A stretch of 54,986 nucleotides of DNA, taken from assembly GCA_964369235.1 (NCBI GenBank), contig CAYJEQ010000009.1:1-54986 (forward strand), read 5' to 3'. Below, one piece after another: positions 14,795 to 24,000 of this stretch (position 1 is its first letter; the number at the start of each line of letters is the position of its first letter). The notes beneath the pieces are model-generated. The model was given only the letters and a program-made list of their open reading frames with translations, did no database searches and was not told where the DNA came from. The stretch comes from CAYJEQ01 sp964369235 (GTDB taxonomy: Bacteria > Bacillota > Clostridia > Oscillospirales > Ruminococcaceae). Both the position numbers and the translations under genes were made by a program.

Positions 14795-16087
14795 ATGACA
14801 CAGACAACAAAAGCACCTATTAAAATTTTTGGCATGGATTGGAAGATATTCATGGCCTGTTCGGTAATATTATTTATCGGTTATGCCATGGGACTGGTAT
14901 CTAACAATCTAATCAACACCCTTGTTTTATCCATTATAGCAGCAGAGCTACTATTCTTTGTAGGGGACGCAATCCCTGGCGTAAACACATATCTAGGTGG
15001 TGGTGCCATATTCTGTATTATGGGCCCAGCAATACTGGTTTTTACTGGTGTAATTAGCCCAGAAGTAGTAGATGGACTAAAAGCATTTACCCTACAGTGG
15101 GGTTTCCTTGATTTATGTATTATCGCAGTAATCGTAGGTTCTATACTAGGTATGAACGGCAAAACCCTTGTTTCTGTAGGGGTTAAGTACTTTGTAGCTA
15201 TCTTTGGATGTGTATTAGTGTCCTTCCTAGGTACAGGACTACTGGGCATGATATTAGGTTATGGATTTACCGAAGGTATCCTATACATTGCTGCTCCAAT
15301 AGTTGGTGGTGGTGTAGGTGCTGGTGCTATTCCACTAGCTGATATATATGCTAATGCTTACGGGCTACCTTCTGAGGAAATACTAGCAACTATTCTACCG
15401 GCAACAGTAGTAGGTAACCCTATTGCTATTATTCTATCTTGTTTAGCTGTACCAATCGGCACAAAATTCCCTAAACTATCCGGTGATGGTGTACTAATTG
15501 AAGATCTAAAGGTTGAGCCAGACGAAGCGGAGAAAAACTTTAAGGTAGAAGCTCTAACCTATGGTGTAGGTTTCCTTGTAGCAGGTTCTATCTTCCTACT
15601 AGGTAATATTATTGGTGAGTTTGTAACATTCCTACATCCATATGCTCTTACCATACTATTAGTAATTATATTTAAACTAGGTAAAATCCTACCTAGAGAT
15701 ATTGAAATCGCTGCTAGTCACTGGGCAAACCTAAGCTCTAAGGTACTTATGAAGCCTCTTATGTTCCTAGTAGGTGTAGCGCTAATTGACTTCCAGGCAG
15801 TTATTGATACCCTAAGCGATCCAATATACTTTATACTAATTATTGCTTGTGTAATATTTGCAGCAATTGGTGCTGGTATATTTGGTATGCTTGTTAAGTT
15901 TAAGTTTATTGAATCTGCAATCACAGCAGGTCTATGTATGGCTAATGCAGGTGGTACAGGAGATGTATGTGTACTAACAGCAGCAAAAAGACTAAATCTT
16001 ATGCCTTTTGCAGCTATTTCCTCCCGTATCGGTGGTGCTATTATACTATTCCTAATGAGTATTCTAGCAGAGATTATCCCACTGTAA
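14795..16087 (+). CDS. citS: 2-hydroxycarboxylate transporter (citrate/malate, Na+-coupled type)
   Basis: The 430-residue membrane protein has about eleven hydrophobic helices. Two Gly-rich re-entrant-loop motifs typical of the 2-HCT family are visible: GGGVGAGAIPLADIYA in the first half and ANAGGTGDVCVLTAA near the end, the latter followed by ISSRIGGAI with the conserved Arg of the substrate site. CitS, CimH, MaeN and CitP belong here. Its position 64 bases after citF makes citrate the likely substrate, with Na+ symport or precursor exchange undecided. GGAG precedes the ATG by 7 bases, and a strong terminator follows. Confidence 0.9.
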   Translation: MTQTTKAPIKIFGMDWKIFMACSVILFIGYAMGLVSNNLINTLVLSIIAAELLFFVGDAIPGVNTYLGGGAIFCIMGPAILVFTGVISPEVVDGLKAFTLQWGFLDLCIIAVIVGSILGMNGKTLVSVGVKYFVAIFGCVLVSFLGTGLLGMILGYGFTEGILYIAAPIVGGGVGAGAIPLADIYANAYGLPSEEILATILPATVVGNPIAIILSCLAVPIGTKFPKLSGDGVLIEDLKVEPDEAEKNFKVEALTYGVGFLVAGSIFLLGNIIGEFVTFLHPYALTILLVIIFKLGKILPRDIEIAASHWANLSSKVLMKPLMFLVGVALIDFQAVIDTLSDPIYFILIIACVIFAAIGAGIFGMLVKFKFIESAITAGLCMANAGGTGDVCVLTAAKRLNLMPFAAISSRIGGAIILFLMSILAEIIPL

Positions 16088-16113
16088 TCTAGCTGTATAA
16101 TTATATAACAAAG

Positions 16114-16149
16114 AAAACTCCTAGCCCATCAAATGAGCTAGGAGTTTTT
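16114..16149. terminator. Bidirectional terminator after the citrate operon
   Basis: An ACTCCTAGC stem (16117-16125) pairs with GCTAGGAGT (16137-16145), flanked by AAA and TTTTT. It closes the plus-strand citrate operon and also lies just beyond the minus-strand gene ending at 16171. Confidence 0.9.
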
Positions 16150-16170
16150 GATTGTTATAAAGATTTACTA

Positions 16171-16359
16171 CTAATCTTCACCCTCATAAATAGCCTTTAA
16201 ACTACGATAGAAGTTTTCTAAGCTTCTATCTCCATTATTATCAGGGAATAGACAGTGGGGGATTTGGTTTGCTTTTTTGTGTTTGGCAATACAGCCTTTG
16301 CAGTTGCCGTAGAATAGACATTCCTTTTTATGACATGGGCAGAAATCTTTGTTTTCCAT
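16171..16359 (-). CDS. Cysteine-rich miniprotein (probable metal-binding)
   Basis: The 62-residue protein has six or seven Cys arranged as CPCHKKEC...CKGC...C, with nearby His, consistent with a small zinc- or iron-binding knuckle. Similar short Cys-rich proteins are common in Clostridia but I know no function. ATG at 16359 is preferred: AAAGGA lies 11 bases before it, while an in-frame ATG 12 bases earlier overlaps that site. It lies 24 bases after the metal-exporter-like operon on the same strand and may be co-transcribed with it, which would fit a metal-related role; that is inference. Confidence 0.7.
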   Translation of the reverse strand: MENKDFCPCHKKECLFYGNCKGCIAKHKKANQIPHCLFPDNNGDRSLENFYRSLKAIYEGED

Positions 16360-16383
16360 AGTTAATACCATCCTTTTATTATT

Positions 16384-17160
16384 TTATATAGTTTTAAACT
16401 GATTTGACTTATTATAAAGTGTTCTATAGCCAAAATTTAGGGATATAAACACCGATAGAGAAACCACTGTAGCCAGTGAGATATTAATAGCTATCTGATA
16501 TAAAATAGCTGTAGTTGGGGACTCTCCAGAAAGTATCTGTCCTGTCATCATACCAGGCAGTGAAACAATGCCCATTCCAAGCATGGAGTTTATAGTAGGT
16601 AGCATAGCTGTTTCTAGGGCGCTGTTTACAATAGGTTTTAGAATTTCTTTAGGATGTGCCCCTTGATTAAGAAGTACCTCTATTTGTAATTTAGAATCCT
16701 TTACCTTAGCCATAAAGGTTTTTACCCCTAGGGTTACCCCTGTCATTGCGTTACCGATAATCATACCACTAATTGGTATTGCATACTGGGGATTAAATAA
16801 ACTCTCTCCCACCACAACAATAATAAAAAATACTATTACCCCCAGTGCTGATAAACTAATAGAGCCAGCAATAATTCCTCTAAACTCTTTGGGCAAACCT
16901 TTGTTTACTCCTAGTATCCTATGTACTGCAAAGACACACATTACAGTAAGATATATTATGACAAATATTGGGGAGGGATTTTCTATTATATACATTAATA
17001 GGTAACCAGCTATAGTAAGTTGTAGGGTCATCCTTACACTTGCGATGACTAGTAGTTTTGTTTGGGAGATTTTGCTTATCTTCATAATTAGCCCTACAAT
17101 TAATAGTAGTAGGTAGATTAGTCCAAAATTAAATAAGCTAATTTCTACTGCTGTATCCAT
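16384..17160 (-). CDS. fetB: FetB/YbbM-type ABC transporter permease
   Basis: The 258-residue membrane protein has about seven hydrophobic segments and the UPF0014 signatures ASVRMTLQLTIAGYLL, ISGMIIGNAMTG and LPGMMTGQILSG. The E. coli member FetB works with FetA in iron export. Here it directly follows (2 bases) a small ABC ATPase and is divergent from a PadR-type regulator. The substrate is not certain: relatives are linked to iron export and oxidative stress tolerance. The length is normal. Confidence 0.88.
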   Translation of the reverse strand: MDTAVEISLFNFGLIYLLLLIVGLIMKISKISQTKLLVIASVRMTLQLTIAGYLLMYIIENPSPIFVIIYLTVMCVFAVHRILGVNKGLPKEFRGIIAGSISLSALGVIVFFIIVVVGESLFNPQYAIPISGMIIGNAMTGVTLGVKTFMAKVKDSKLQIEVLLNQGAHPKEILKPIVNSALETAMLPTINSMLGMGIVSLPGMMTGQILSGESPTTAILYQIAINISLATVVSLSVFISLNFGYRTLYNKSNQFKTI

Positions 17161-17162
17161 GA

Positions 17163-17783
17163 CTATATGCCTCCTTTTTTAAGTTTAATGATATTTTCAG
17201 CAAATCTTCCTGTTAGATTAGCATCATGGCTAATTACAATTAAGGTTTTGCCCTGTTTTTTACTATAAGAAATCACATTCTCAAAGAATTTTACTGCAAG
17301 GCTGTGATCTAGGGCAGAGGTAGGCTCATCTAGCATAATTACCTCTGCTTCCATAGAAAGACATATGGCAATATATACCCTTTGTTTTTCGCCACCAGAA
17401 AGATTTTGACACTGGCTATCTAGGCTTAAATCTCCACAGGTTAAATCTAAGAAATACCTCATCCTTTCCTCATTTATTTGGCTACACTGACAGTAATCGT
17501 AGAATAGTCTAAAATTTTCTCGGATAGTTTCAGGGAAAAGAAAGCTGGTTTGGGAGATTAGTTTTATCTCTTTTCTAAGGGCTATGGTATCCATAGAGTT
17601 TATAGGGCTGTTATTATAAAATATCTCCCCTGTGGAGCTATCTTCTGTACGGTTAATAAGTTTTAGCAATGTGCTTTTTCCACATCCGCTATCTCCCACA
17701 ATAAAGGTTACTCTGCCCTTTTCAATAGAGATATCTTCATAAAAAATTGAGTTTTTAAAAGATAAGTTTTTTGTTGTAATCAT
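17163..17783 (-). CDS. fetA: FetA/YbbL-type ABC transporter ATPase
   Basis: The 206-residue ATPase has Walker A GDSGCGKST at 30-38, Q-loop SQTSF, signature LSGGEKQR, Walker B EVIMLDEPTSALD and the switch His in VISHD. It is a single-domain ATPase that pairs with the FetB-type permease encoded 2 bases downstream. ATG at 17783 is chosen over one four codons earlier because the earlier ATG overlaps the AAAGGA site. The promoter must lie in the 180-base region shared with the divergent PadR gene, so the palindromic operator there could control both directions. Confidence 0.88.
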   Translation of the reverse strand: MITTKNLSFKNSIFYEDISIEKGRVTFIVGDSGCGKSTLLKLINRTEDSSTGEIFYNNSPINSMDTIALRKEIKLISQTSFLFPETIRENFRLFYDYCQCSQINEERMRYFLDLTCGDLSLDSQCQNLSGGEKQRVYIAICLSMEAEVIMLDEPTSALDHSLAVKFFENVISYSKKQGKTLIVISHDANLTGRFAENIIKLKKGGI

Positions 17784-17863
17784 AACTATGATCATCCTTT
17801 CATCATAAAGCCCTAAAGTAAATTCAAATACTTACGCTTATTTAAAATTATAAGAGTTTTCCC

Positions 17864-17892
17864 TTGAATTATTTGAGTTTATGGTATATAAT
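17864..17892 (+). promoter_or_regulatory. SigA-type promoter of the PadR-family gene
   Basis: TTGAAT (17864-17869), 17 bases, then TATAAT (17887-17892). The predicted transcript start near 17899 falls right at the edge of the dyad-rich operator region. Confidence 0.75.
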
Positions 17893-17900
17893 ATTTATAT

Positions 17901-17939
17901 CGAATATAGATAACGAATATCAATATCGGTTTCCGATAT
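17901..17939. promoter_or_regulatory. Probable operator of the PadR-family regulator
   Basis: A perfect palindrome, ATATCGG-TTT-CCGATAT (17923-17939), is preceded by two direct CGAATAT copies (17901-17907 and 17914-17920). PadR proteins bind dyads of this kind. The site lies between a strong promoter and the start codon, so binding would block the regulator's own transcript (autorepression), and perhaps the divergent ABC operon. Confidence 0.65.
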
Positions 17940-17966
17940 AAACATAATAACACAAGGAGAAATAAA

Positions 17967-18269
17967 ATGCAAGAGCCAATTTTAAGAAAATTGTTTTTAG
18001 GTTTTATACAGGTGCATATACTTCACCATGCTCAGAAAGAGCCAGTCTTTGGTACATTTATGATAGAGGAGCTAAAGTCCCATGGTTACGACATTAGCCC
18101 AGGTACTTTATATCCTATATTCCACAGCTTAGAAAAAGCAGAGCTTCTCACTGTAGAAAGTAAAACTGTAGAAGGTAAGGTGAGAAAATACTACTCAATC
18201 ACCCCAAAAGGTGAGGAGGTATTAACCCAGGCTAAGGCAAAAGCTAGGGAACTGGTAGGGGAATTATAG
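17967..18269 (+). CDS. PadR-family transcriptional regulator
   Basis: The 100-residue protein has the PadR winged-helix layout: MIEELKSHGYDISPGTLYPIFHSLEKAELL (helix-turn-helix, about 34-63) followed by the wing SKTVEGKVRKYYSITPKG. It is a short member with only a minimal dimerisation helix at the end. AAGGAG precedes the ATG by about 9 bases. The divergent FetAB-type exporter and the palindrome between them suggest it represses that exporter and itself until an inducer, perhaps the exported metal or compound, is bound. The inducer is unknown. Confidence 0.88.
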   Translation: MQEPILRKLFLGFIQVHILHHAQKEPVFGTFMIEELKSHGYDISPGTLYPIFHSLEKAELLTVESKTVEGKVRKYYSITPKGEEVLTQAKAKARELVGEL

Positions 18270-18277
18270 AGCACAAT

Positions 18278-18313
18278 AAAAAGTCTCCAGCAGATAATCT
18301 GCTATAGATTTTT
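18278..18313 (+). terminator. Terminator after the PadR gene
   Basis: AGCAGA-TAA-TCTGCT forms a tight hairpin, extended by AAAAAGTCT/AGATTTTT, so a T-tract follows. It starts 8 bases after the stop codon. Confidence 0.6.
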
Positions 18314-18577
18314 AACTTTATGAGTATTTATCAAATGGCTAGTTTTATAAAATTTATATAAAATAATATTTGTCAGAATAATTTCCATTTTATCTGAATG
18401 TTTTGTACACTGAAATGGTAGACTTGACTATGGTCAAGGGAAAATTTTGTAAACAACTAGCATAATTACCAAAGAATAATAGGATATTTACACAAGACCA
18501 ACAAGTGTTTATAAAATACCATATCAATATTAAATCTTTATTTACATCACTTTAACAAATGATTGCATAGTATAGTA

Positions 18578-18667
18578 TATAATAGGTATATATCTAGGGA
18601 TACCCCCTAATATCCTTAGAAAATCATAGTTTGCACTTGGAGTACCTTGATTAGGGGTGCTCCTTTT
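18578..18667 (+). ncRNA. Possible small structured RNA or attenuator
   Basis: A TATAAT at 18578-18583 (weak -35) could start a transcript near 18590. CCCCTAAT (18604-18611) can pair with ATTAGGGG (18650-18657). The second segment overlaps the 3' half of a terminator-like stem, GGAGTACC/GGTGCTCC (18639-18646 with 18656-18663) followed by TTTT. The two pairings exclude each other, as in attenuators and riboswitch expression platforms. No known riboswitch core was recognised. The rest of 18314-18715 shows nothing else I can support. Confidence 0.35.
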
Positions 18668-18715
18668 GGGTTTTATAGGTATAATTAACAATACTGTTTT
18701 TGTATATATTACATA

Positions 18716-18744
18716 TTGATTTTTTTATTAATGTATGATACAAT
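18716..18744 (+). promoter_or_regulatory. SigA-type promoter of the M23 peptidase gene
   Basis: TTGATT (18716-18721), 17 bases, TACAAT (18739-18744), giving a leader of about 70 bases before the ATG at 18824. Because this promoter is downstream of the structure at 18578-18667, that structure is not part of this transcript. Confidence 0.65.
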
Positions 18745-18823
18745 GTAGTTAATTAACAGTAGTTGATTTTGATAATTTCAATTTATTTTGGAATATAGAT
18801 TATATAGAAGGGATGTGATTCCA

Positions 18824-20461
18824 ATGGCTTTAGACCACCCTAGTGAGATAGTGGATAACCTTAAAAAAGCTAATTATTATGCCACAGTTAAACTGCTTAC
18901 AAAGATAAATAGAATTAAGCGCCGTGGCAAGAAAATATCTACCAGTGCATTGGGCTCATTGTCCAAAATTTGGGATGCACAGAAGAACACCCTTATAGGA
19001 AAGATAAAACCATTATTATTTAAATATAAACTAAGCCTTACCTTATTTAAGAGACAGTTATCTTTAACAGGTCAAAAGCCAATACACCGATCTGCAGTAG
19101 ATGCTGTAAATTTTATCTGGAATAAGAAAGGTACTATATTTAACTATACAGCACCTGTAATGGCGTTGTGCATGCTATTTTTAAGCATCCACTATTACAC
19201 TAATATAACCTGGGCGTTAGAGATAGAATATGCAGGCGATGTAATCGGATATGTAGAAACCGAAACCGATTACTACGAAGCAAAAAGGTTGGTGACCGAG
19301 CGTATAATTAACGAAGAGTACAAAGAGCCCGAGTCAGCTAATGTCAAATTTACCTTAGTTCCTATAGAGGAAGAAACAATATCAGACTCCTTCTATCTAT
19401 CGGATCAGATAATACTAGCCTCAGATAATGAAATAGCAACGGCTAGTGGACTTTATGTTGACGGCAAGTTCCTAGGAGCAGTAACAGACCATGAAGACCT
19501 ACTGCTTACAATGGAATCAATGTTAGATCCATACCAGGAACAGTACCCAGATGCAAAGATAGGATTTGTAAATAACATACAGCTAAAAGAGGGGCTTTAC
19601 CCTTTATCTAGTATTGTAGATTATTCCGAAGTAGCTGAAGTAATTACATCCGAAGCGATGGGGGAAAGCACATACACAGTTGAGTCCGGAGACTCCCCAT
19701 GGGCAATAGCTAGCAAAACAAATACCTCAGTAAATCAGCTAATAAGCCTAAATCCCATCATCGAAACTAGACTAATTCCGGGAGATGAGTTAGTAATAGA
19801 AGCTGCCACTCCATATTTGGATATAAAGGTAACAACCACAGAAGAATATACCGAATCCATACCATATGAAGTGGAAAACATAAATGATAGTTCCATGATA
19901 AAAGGACAAACTGCTATCGCTACAGCCGGAGTCAAGGGCGAAAAAGAGATAGTAGCAGAGGTAACATATCTAAATGGCTACCCAATAGAGACCACAGTAT
20001 TATCCACACAGGTATTAAGTGAGCCAGTGAATCAAGTTGTTAAGGTGGGGACAAATACTCTGAGCAATGCACCGACTAGCATATCTAGCAATACCAATTC
20101 GGTGTTTATATGGCCTACATCAGGTTATATATCAGCAGGGTGGTACTCATATCCAGGACATTCAGCTATTGATATAGCCGCTCCTACAGGAACGCCAATC
20201 TATGCAGCTGCATCTGGTACTGTATCCATGGTTAAGAACTCTTATACAGGATACGGCAGACACCTAATGATAAACCACGGATCTGGGGTAGAAACACTAT
20301 ATGCACATAATACAAGTATAGTGGTATCCCAAGGTCAATATGTACATCAAGGTCAGTTAATAGCCTATATGGGAAGTACAGGTAACTCCACAGGGTCACA
20401 CTGTCACTTTGAAGTACGAATTAATGGGTCATTTAAAAACCCAATGAACTACCTTCCTTAA
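18824..20461 (+). CDS. Membrane-anchored LysM-G5-M23 peptidoglycan hydrolase
   Basis: The 545-residue protein has a basic cytoplasmic N-terminus, one membrane span at about 106-130, a linker, a LysM domain at about 280-325 (YTVESGDSPWAIASKTNTSV), a G5 domain at about 330-410 and a C-terminal M23 metallopeptidase. The peptidase has the zinc-site motifs HSAIDIAAPTGTPIYA and HCHFEVRI, so it looks active. It should act outside the membrane on cell-wall peptide cross-links. ATG at 18824 is preferred, with GAAGGG about 11 bases before it. It stands alone between its own promoter and a strong terminator. A role in growth, division or sporulation cannot be separated. Confidence 0.88.
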   Translation: MALDHPSEIVDNLKKANYYATVKLLTKINRIKRRGKKISTSALGSLSKIWDAQKNTLIGKIKPLLFKYKLSLTLFKRQLSLTGQKPIHRSAVDAVNFIWNKKGTIFNYTAPVMALCMLFLSIHYYTNITWALEIEYAGDVIGYVETETDYYEAKRLVTERIINEEYKEPESANVKFTLVPIEEETISDSFYLSDQIILASDNEIATASGLYVDGKFLGAVTDHEDLLLTMESMLDPYQEQYPDAKIGFVNNIQLKEGLYPLSSIVDYSEVAEVITSEAMGESTYTVESGDSPWAIASKTNTSVNQLISLNPIIETRLIPGDELVIEAATPYLDIKVTTTEEYTESIPYEVENINDSSMIKGQTAIATAGVKGEKEIVAEVTYLNGYPIETTVLSTQVLSEPVNQVVKVGTNTLSNAPTSISSNTNSVFIWPTSGYISAGWYSYPGHSAIDIAAPTGTPIYAAASGTVSMVKNSYTGYGRHLMINHGSGVETLYAHNTSIVVSQGQYVHQGQLIAYMGSTGNSTGSHCHFEVRINGSFKNPMNYLP

Positions 20462-20526
20462 AAATGCAATATATAAACTCCCGTCCATAGAGGTTGTATA
20501 TGTGTATTGATAAATTTATCAATAAG

Positions 20527-20555
20527 CTGTGAGCAGTGATGTTCACAGTTTTTTT
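20527..20555 (+). terminator. Terminator of the M23 peptidase gene
   Basis: A 9-bp stem, CTGTGAGCA with TGTTCACAG (one G-T pair) and a GTGA loop, is followed by seven T. Confidence 0.9.
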
Positions 20556-20615
20556 GTGTGTTTCGTCGCCTATAGCTTGGGTGGGACCTTTTGGGTTTAA
20601 AGGATAATTATATGT

Positions 20616-20706
20616 GGCTCTATATTAATTGTTGGGGTAAAATTCTGTTGGGGTACTGTCCCTCGCCGATGGCGAGGGACAGTACCCCAATATTTGCTAT
20701 AGAACC
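20616..20706 (-). repeat. Dispersed hairpin element, copy A
   Basis: A perfect 20-bp stem (648-667 with 671-690 of this kilobase, loop GAT) sits inside a 91-bp unit whose ends, GGCTCTATAT and GGTTCTATAG on opposite strands, are imperfect inverted repeats. It is oriented opposite to copies B, C, E and F. The remainder of 20556-21031 holds only the promoter at 20930-20958 and unremarkable AT-rich DNA. Confidence 0.85.
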
Positions 20707-20929
20707 TTATATGTTAGAATACTAAAAAAAGGTTTGTTTAGGAAATCTTTTGGGGGATACAGCCTAATAATTAAGGGATAAAGAGAACAAATGTAATAAG
20801 TAACTAGGGAAAATCAAATTATTCAACAGAGGAAATCTTACCTATAAATGCATAATGTGAACTTTTTTAGCCAAACTGTAAAATTATTGTATAAAAGGGG
20901 AAATTATAGGGTTTAATAGGCTTTTATAA

Positions 20930-20958
20930 TTTACTTTTATAGAATAATTTGGTATAAT
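20930..20958 (+). promoter_or_regulatory. Promoter of the PAS/GGDEF/EAL gene
   Basis: TTTACT (20930-20935), a 17-base spacer, then a perfect TATAAT (20953-20958), about 75 bases before the GTG start at 21032. Confidence 0.6.
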
Positions 20959-21031
20959 ATAATAGTATTCTTATGGCTTTATTCAAGCTGTAATGTAGTG
21001 GTAAGTAGAAAAGGACGAAGGAGTGTTCCCA

Positions 21032-24000
21032 GTGAAAAATGATAATCAATTAATTCTGATTAAAGGCATGAGTCAGCAAATTGAAAAAGAGATAGACACT
21101 GCACCTGTGTTAAAATCCATATTAGATGCAACACCATTTGCTATGAATGTATGGAATAAAGACATGGTAAATATTATGTGTAATAAACATGTTTTAGATA
21201 TTTTTAATATGGAGGATCCTGTGGAATATCTGGAGAATTTCTATAAATTTTCCCCAGAATACCAGCCCAATGGTATCTCCTCCTATGAAATGTCTAAGAT
21301 TAACTTTGCCAAGGCTATAGATCAGGGGGAATATGTATTTCACTGGATGCATAGAACTCTAGATGGTGAAGATATTCCTAGTGAGATTACATTAATAAGA
21401 CTAAACTTACCAGAAGATATGATCTATCTAGTAGGTTTTGTTCGTGATATGCGTCCTGACTTTTCCAATACCAATTTAAATAATTATAACTACTACTTTA
21501 CCGATAAAATACCTACCGATGTAATGCTAAATGAGATGTCCATGTTATCTGATGAATGGTTTTTCTCCTCCGATGTTAGAACAGGGAATATTAGCTACTA
21601 CGGTAAAATATGGCAGAATTTCTTTAAGGACACTACCTTAATTACCCCAGAAAAAATATTTGACAGTGGATTTATCCACAAAGATGATATAGATGAATTT
21701 AAGAAACTAATGAATAATCTAAAGTTAGGTATCGAGGAAAGCTATGAGATTAGAGTTCTTACTGAAAATAATTCATATCATTATTATGAGATAAACTGTA
21801 AAATAATAAGGGATAAAGTAGGCACTCCTATATTTATGATAGGTAAAGGTAGCGATATACAAAACCAGAAGATTTTTGAGGAGCGTTCACAGAAAGACCT
21901 TCTTACAGATTGCTACAATAAAGTTAGTGCAGAGAATATTATTGATGATAAATTAAAGGAATTTAACAAAGGCAATCATGTGCTTTTTATTGTGGATATA
22001 GATAATTTTAAAGGGATTAATGACAATCTAGGTCACTACTTTGGAGATGAAGTCCTAAGAGATATCTCCAAAGGTCTTAAAGAAGCTTTTCGAGATGAGG
22101 ATATTATCGCCCGTATAGGTGGGGATGAATTTGTTGTGTTTATGGAGAATATCCATAGCCCTAGCATTATTAAGGAAAAAGCAGAAAAGATACTAGATGT
22201 ATATAAGAAAACCTACCCAGGGGAATACAATAACTATTCTATTTCAGGCAGTATTGGTGTAGCTAGGTATCCACAGGACGGAGATACCTATGTAGAGCTG
22301 TATCAAAACTCCGACAAAGCTCTAAACCAAGCCAAACTAGAAGGCAAGAATAGATATGTAATATACAGCGATGCCCTAGATATTGGCACCACAAGAAATA
22401 TTACTAAAATTGAGAATGCCAATAGAATGGCAGGGGCATACTTTGATTATGATCTTATCTCTGCTGTATTTAATATTCTATATGAGCATAATGGCGATAA
22501 TCGTGCCATTAACCTAGCCCTGTCCTACATATGCCAAAAATATAATGCAGACCGTAGCTATATTTTTGAAAGTATTGATGAAGGTGTAAGTTATAGCAAT
22601 ACCTTTGAATACTGTAAGGAAGGGATAAACTCCGAGATAAATAATCTACAGAATATAAGCGGAGAGTTATTTGCTGATTTTGTTACTAAGGCAAAAAATG
22701 ATATTATCTACTCTAATAATTTAAGGGAAACCCTTGAAATTGACGAGGCTTTTGATATAATGGCAAATCAGGGGATACTGTCATTTATCCATGCGCAGAT
22801 TAAGCGTGATGGCATTATGACCTTCTTTTTAGGACTGGATGACTGTACCAAAACAAGGGTGTGGAGCGAGCGAGAGATTAATAGTGTACAGTATATAAGT
22901 AAGCTAATCTCAATTATTCTACAGGGTAATCATCTGAGAAACGCAGTTAAGGAGCTATCTGATAGAAATCGTGACTCAGCATATATTTTAAATAATACCG
23001 ACAGCTTTATATATGTATCCGATGTGGATACATATGAAATATTATATCTAAATAATAGTATTCTACAAGCTGTAGGTAATCCCAGCCCAGAGGTGTGGCG
23101 CGGTAAGAAGTGTTATGAGTTATTACAAGGGAAGGAAGAGCCTTGTGATTTCTGTACTAATCATCTACTAGAAGAGGACAAAAATTACGAGTGGTCATAC
23201 TTTAATCCTATACTGGGAAAACCATATCTACTAAAGGATAAGCTCATACCTTTTAATGGGAAGTTAGCTAGGATCGAGATTGCCACAGATATATCCCAGA
23301 TTACCTCATTAGAACAAAAACTACAGGAGCGTTTATTTGACGAGCATTTCCTTACAAACTGTATTGAAACCCTCCACTCTGGAAAGGATCCTGACGCCTC
23401 TATTTATACACTGCTTGAAGCAGTAGCAGACTATTATCAAGGGGAAAGAAGTTATATCTATGAGTTATCTCCCTGTGGTAAGTTTTTAAATAATACCTAT
23501 GAATTTTGCAAAGAGGGAGTAGAGTCCTTCCAAGATAGACTGCAAAATCTGCCTATATCCCATCTGAGATATGCCCTAGAAAGTTGCCGGACAAAAGGCA
23601 CCTTCCTATTTGCCACAGCCGATGTGGATCCTAGTGTGCATCCAGAGGAATTTAAGCTAATGTCCGATCAAAAGCTAGTAGATACAATGATAGGATCTAT
23701 TAGCCTTGATGGTAAGGAAATTACTGGATTTGTTGGGGTGGATAATCCTCAGACAAATAAGGATAAAATCCCTATTATGAAATCTCTAGCTAAGTTTGTA
23801 GCCAGCTTCTTAGACGAAACCGATCTAAAGGCTAAACTTAATCAGTTAAGCTACTACGACACTCTAACAGGTATAAAAAATCGTCATAGCTACAATAATG
23901 CTTTAAAATCCATAGATACCAAGGATATTCATAGCTTAGGGGTTGCCTATGTGGATATAGCAGGACTTAGTGTTATAAATGATAGTAAGGGTATCCACTT

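Noticed and set aside
18578..18823. c-di-GMP or c-di-AMP riboswitch before the M23 gene
   Set aside because: Such switches often control wall hydrolases, but I could not find their conserved cores, and a separate promoter lies downstream of the structure.
20648..20690. The 20-bp hairpins of the dispersed elements as ordinary rho-independent terminators
   Set aside because: The stems are followed by AATATTTG or ATAGAATTTTA rather than a T-run, real terminators are found separately nearby, and the copies share flanks over about 90 bp.
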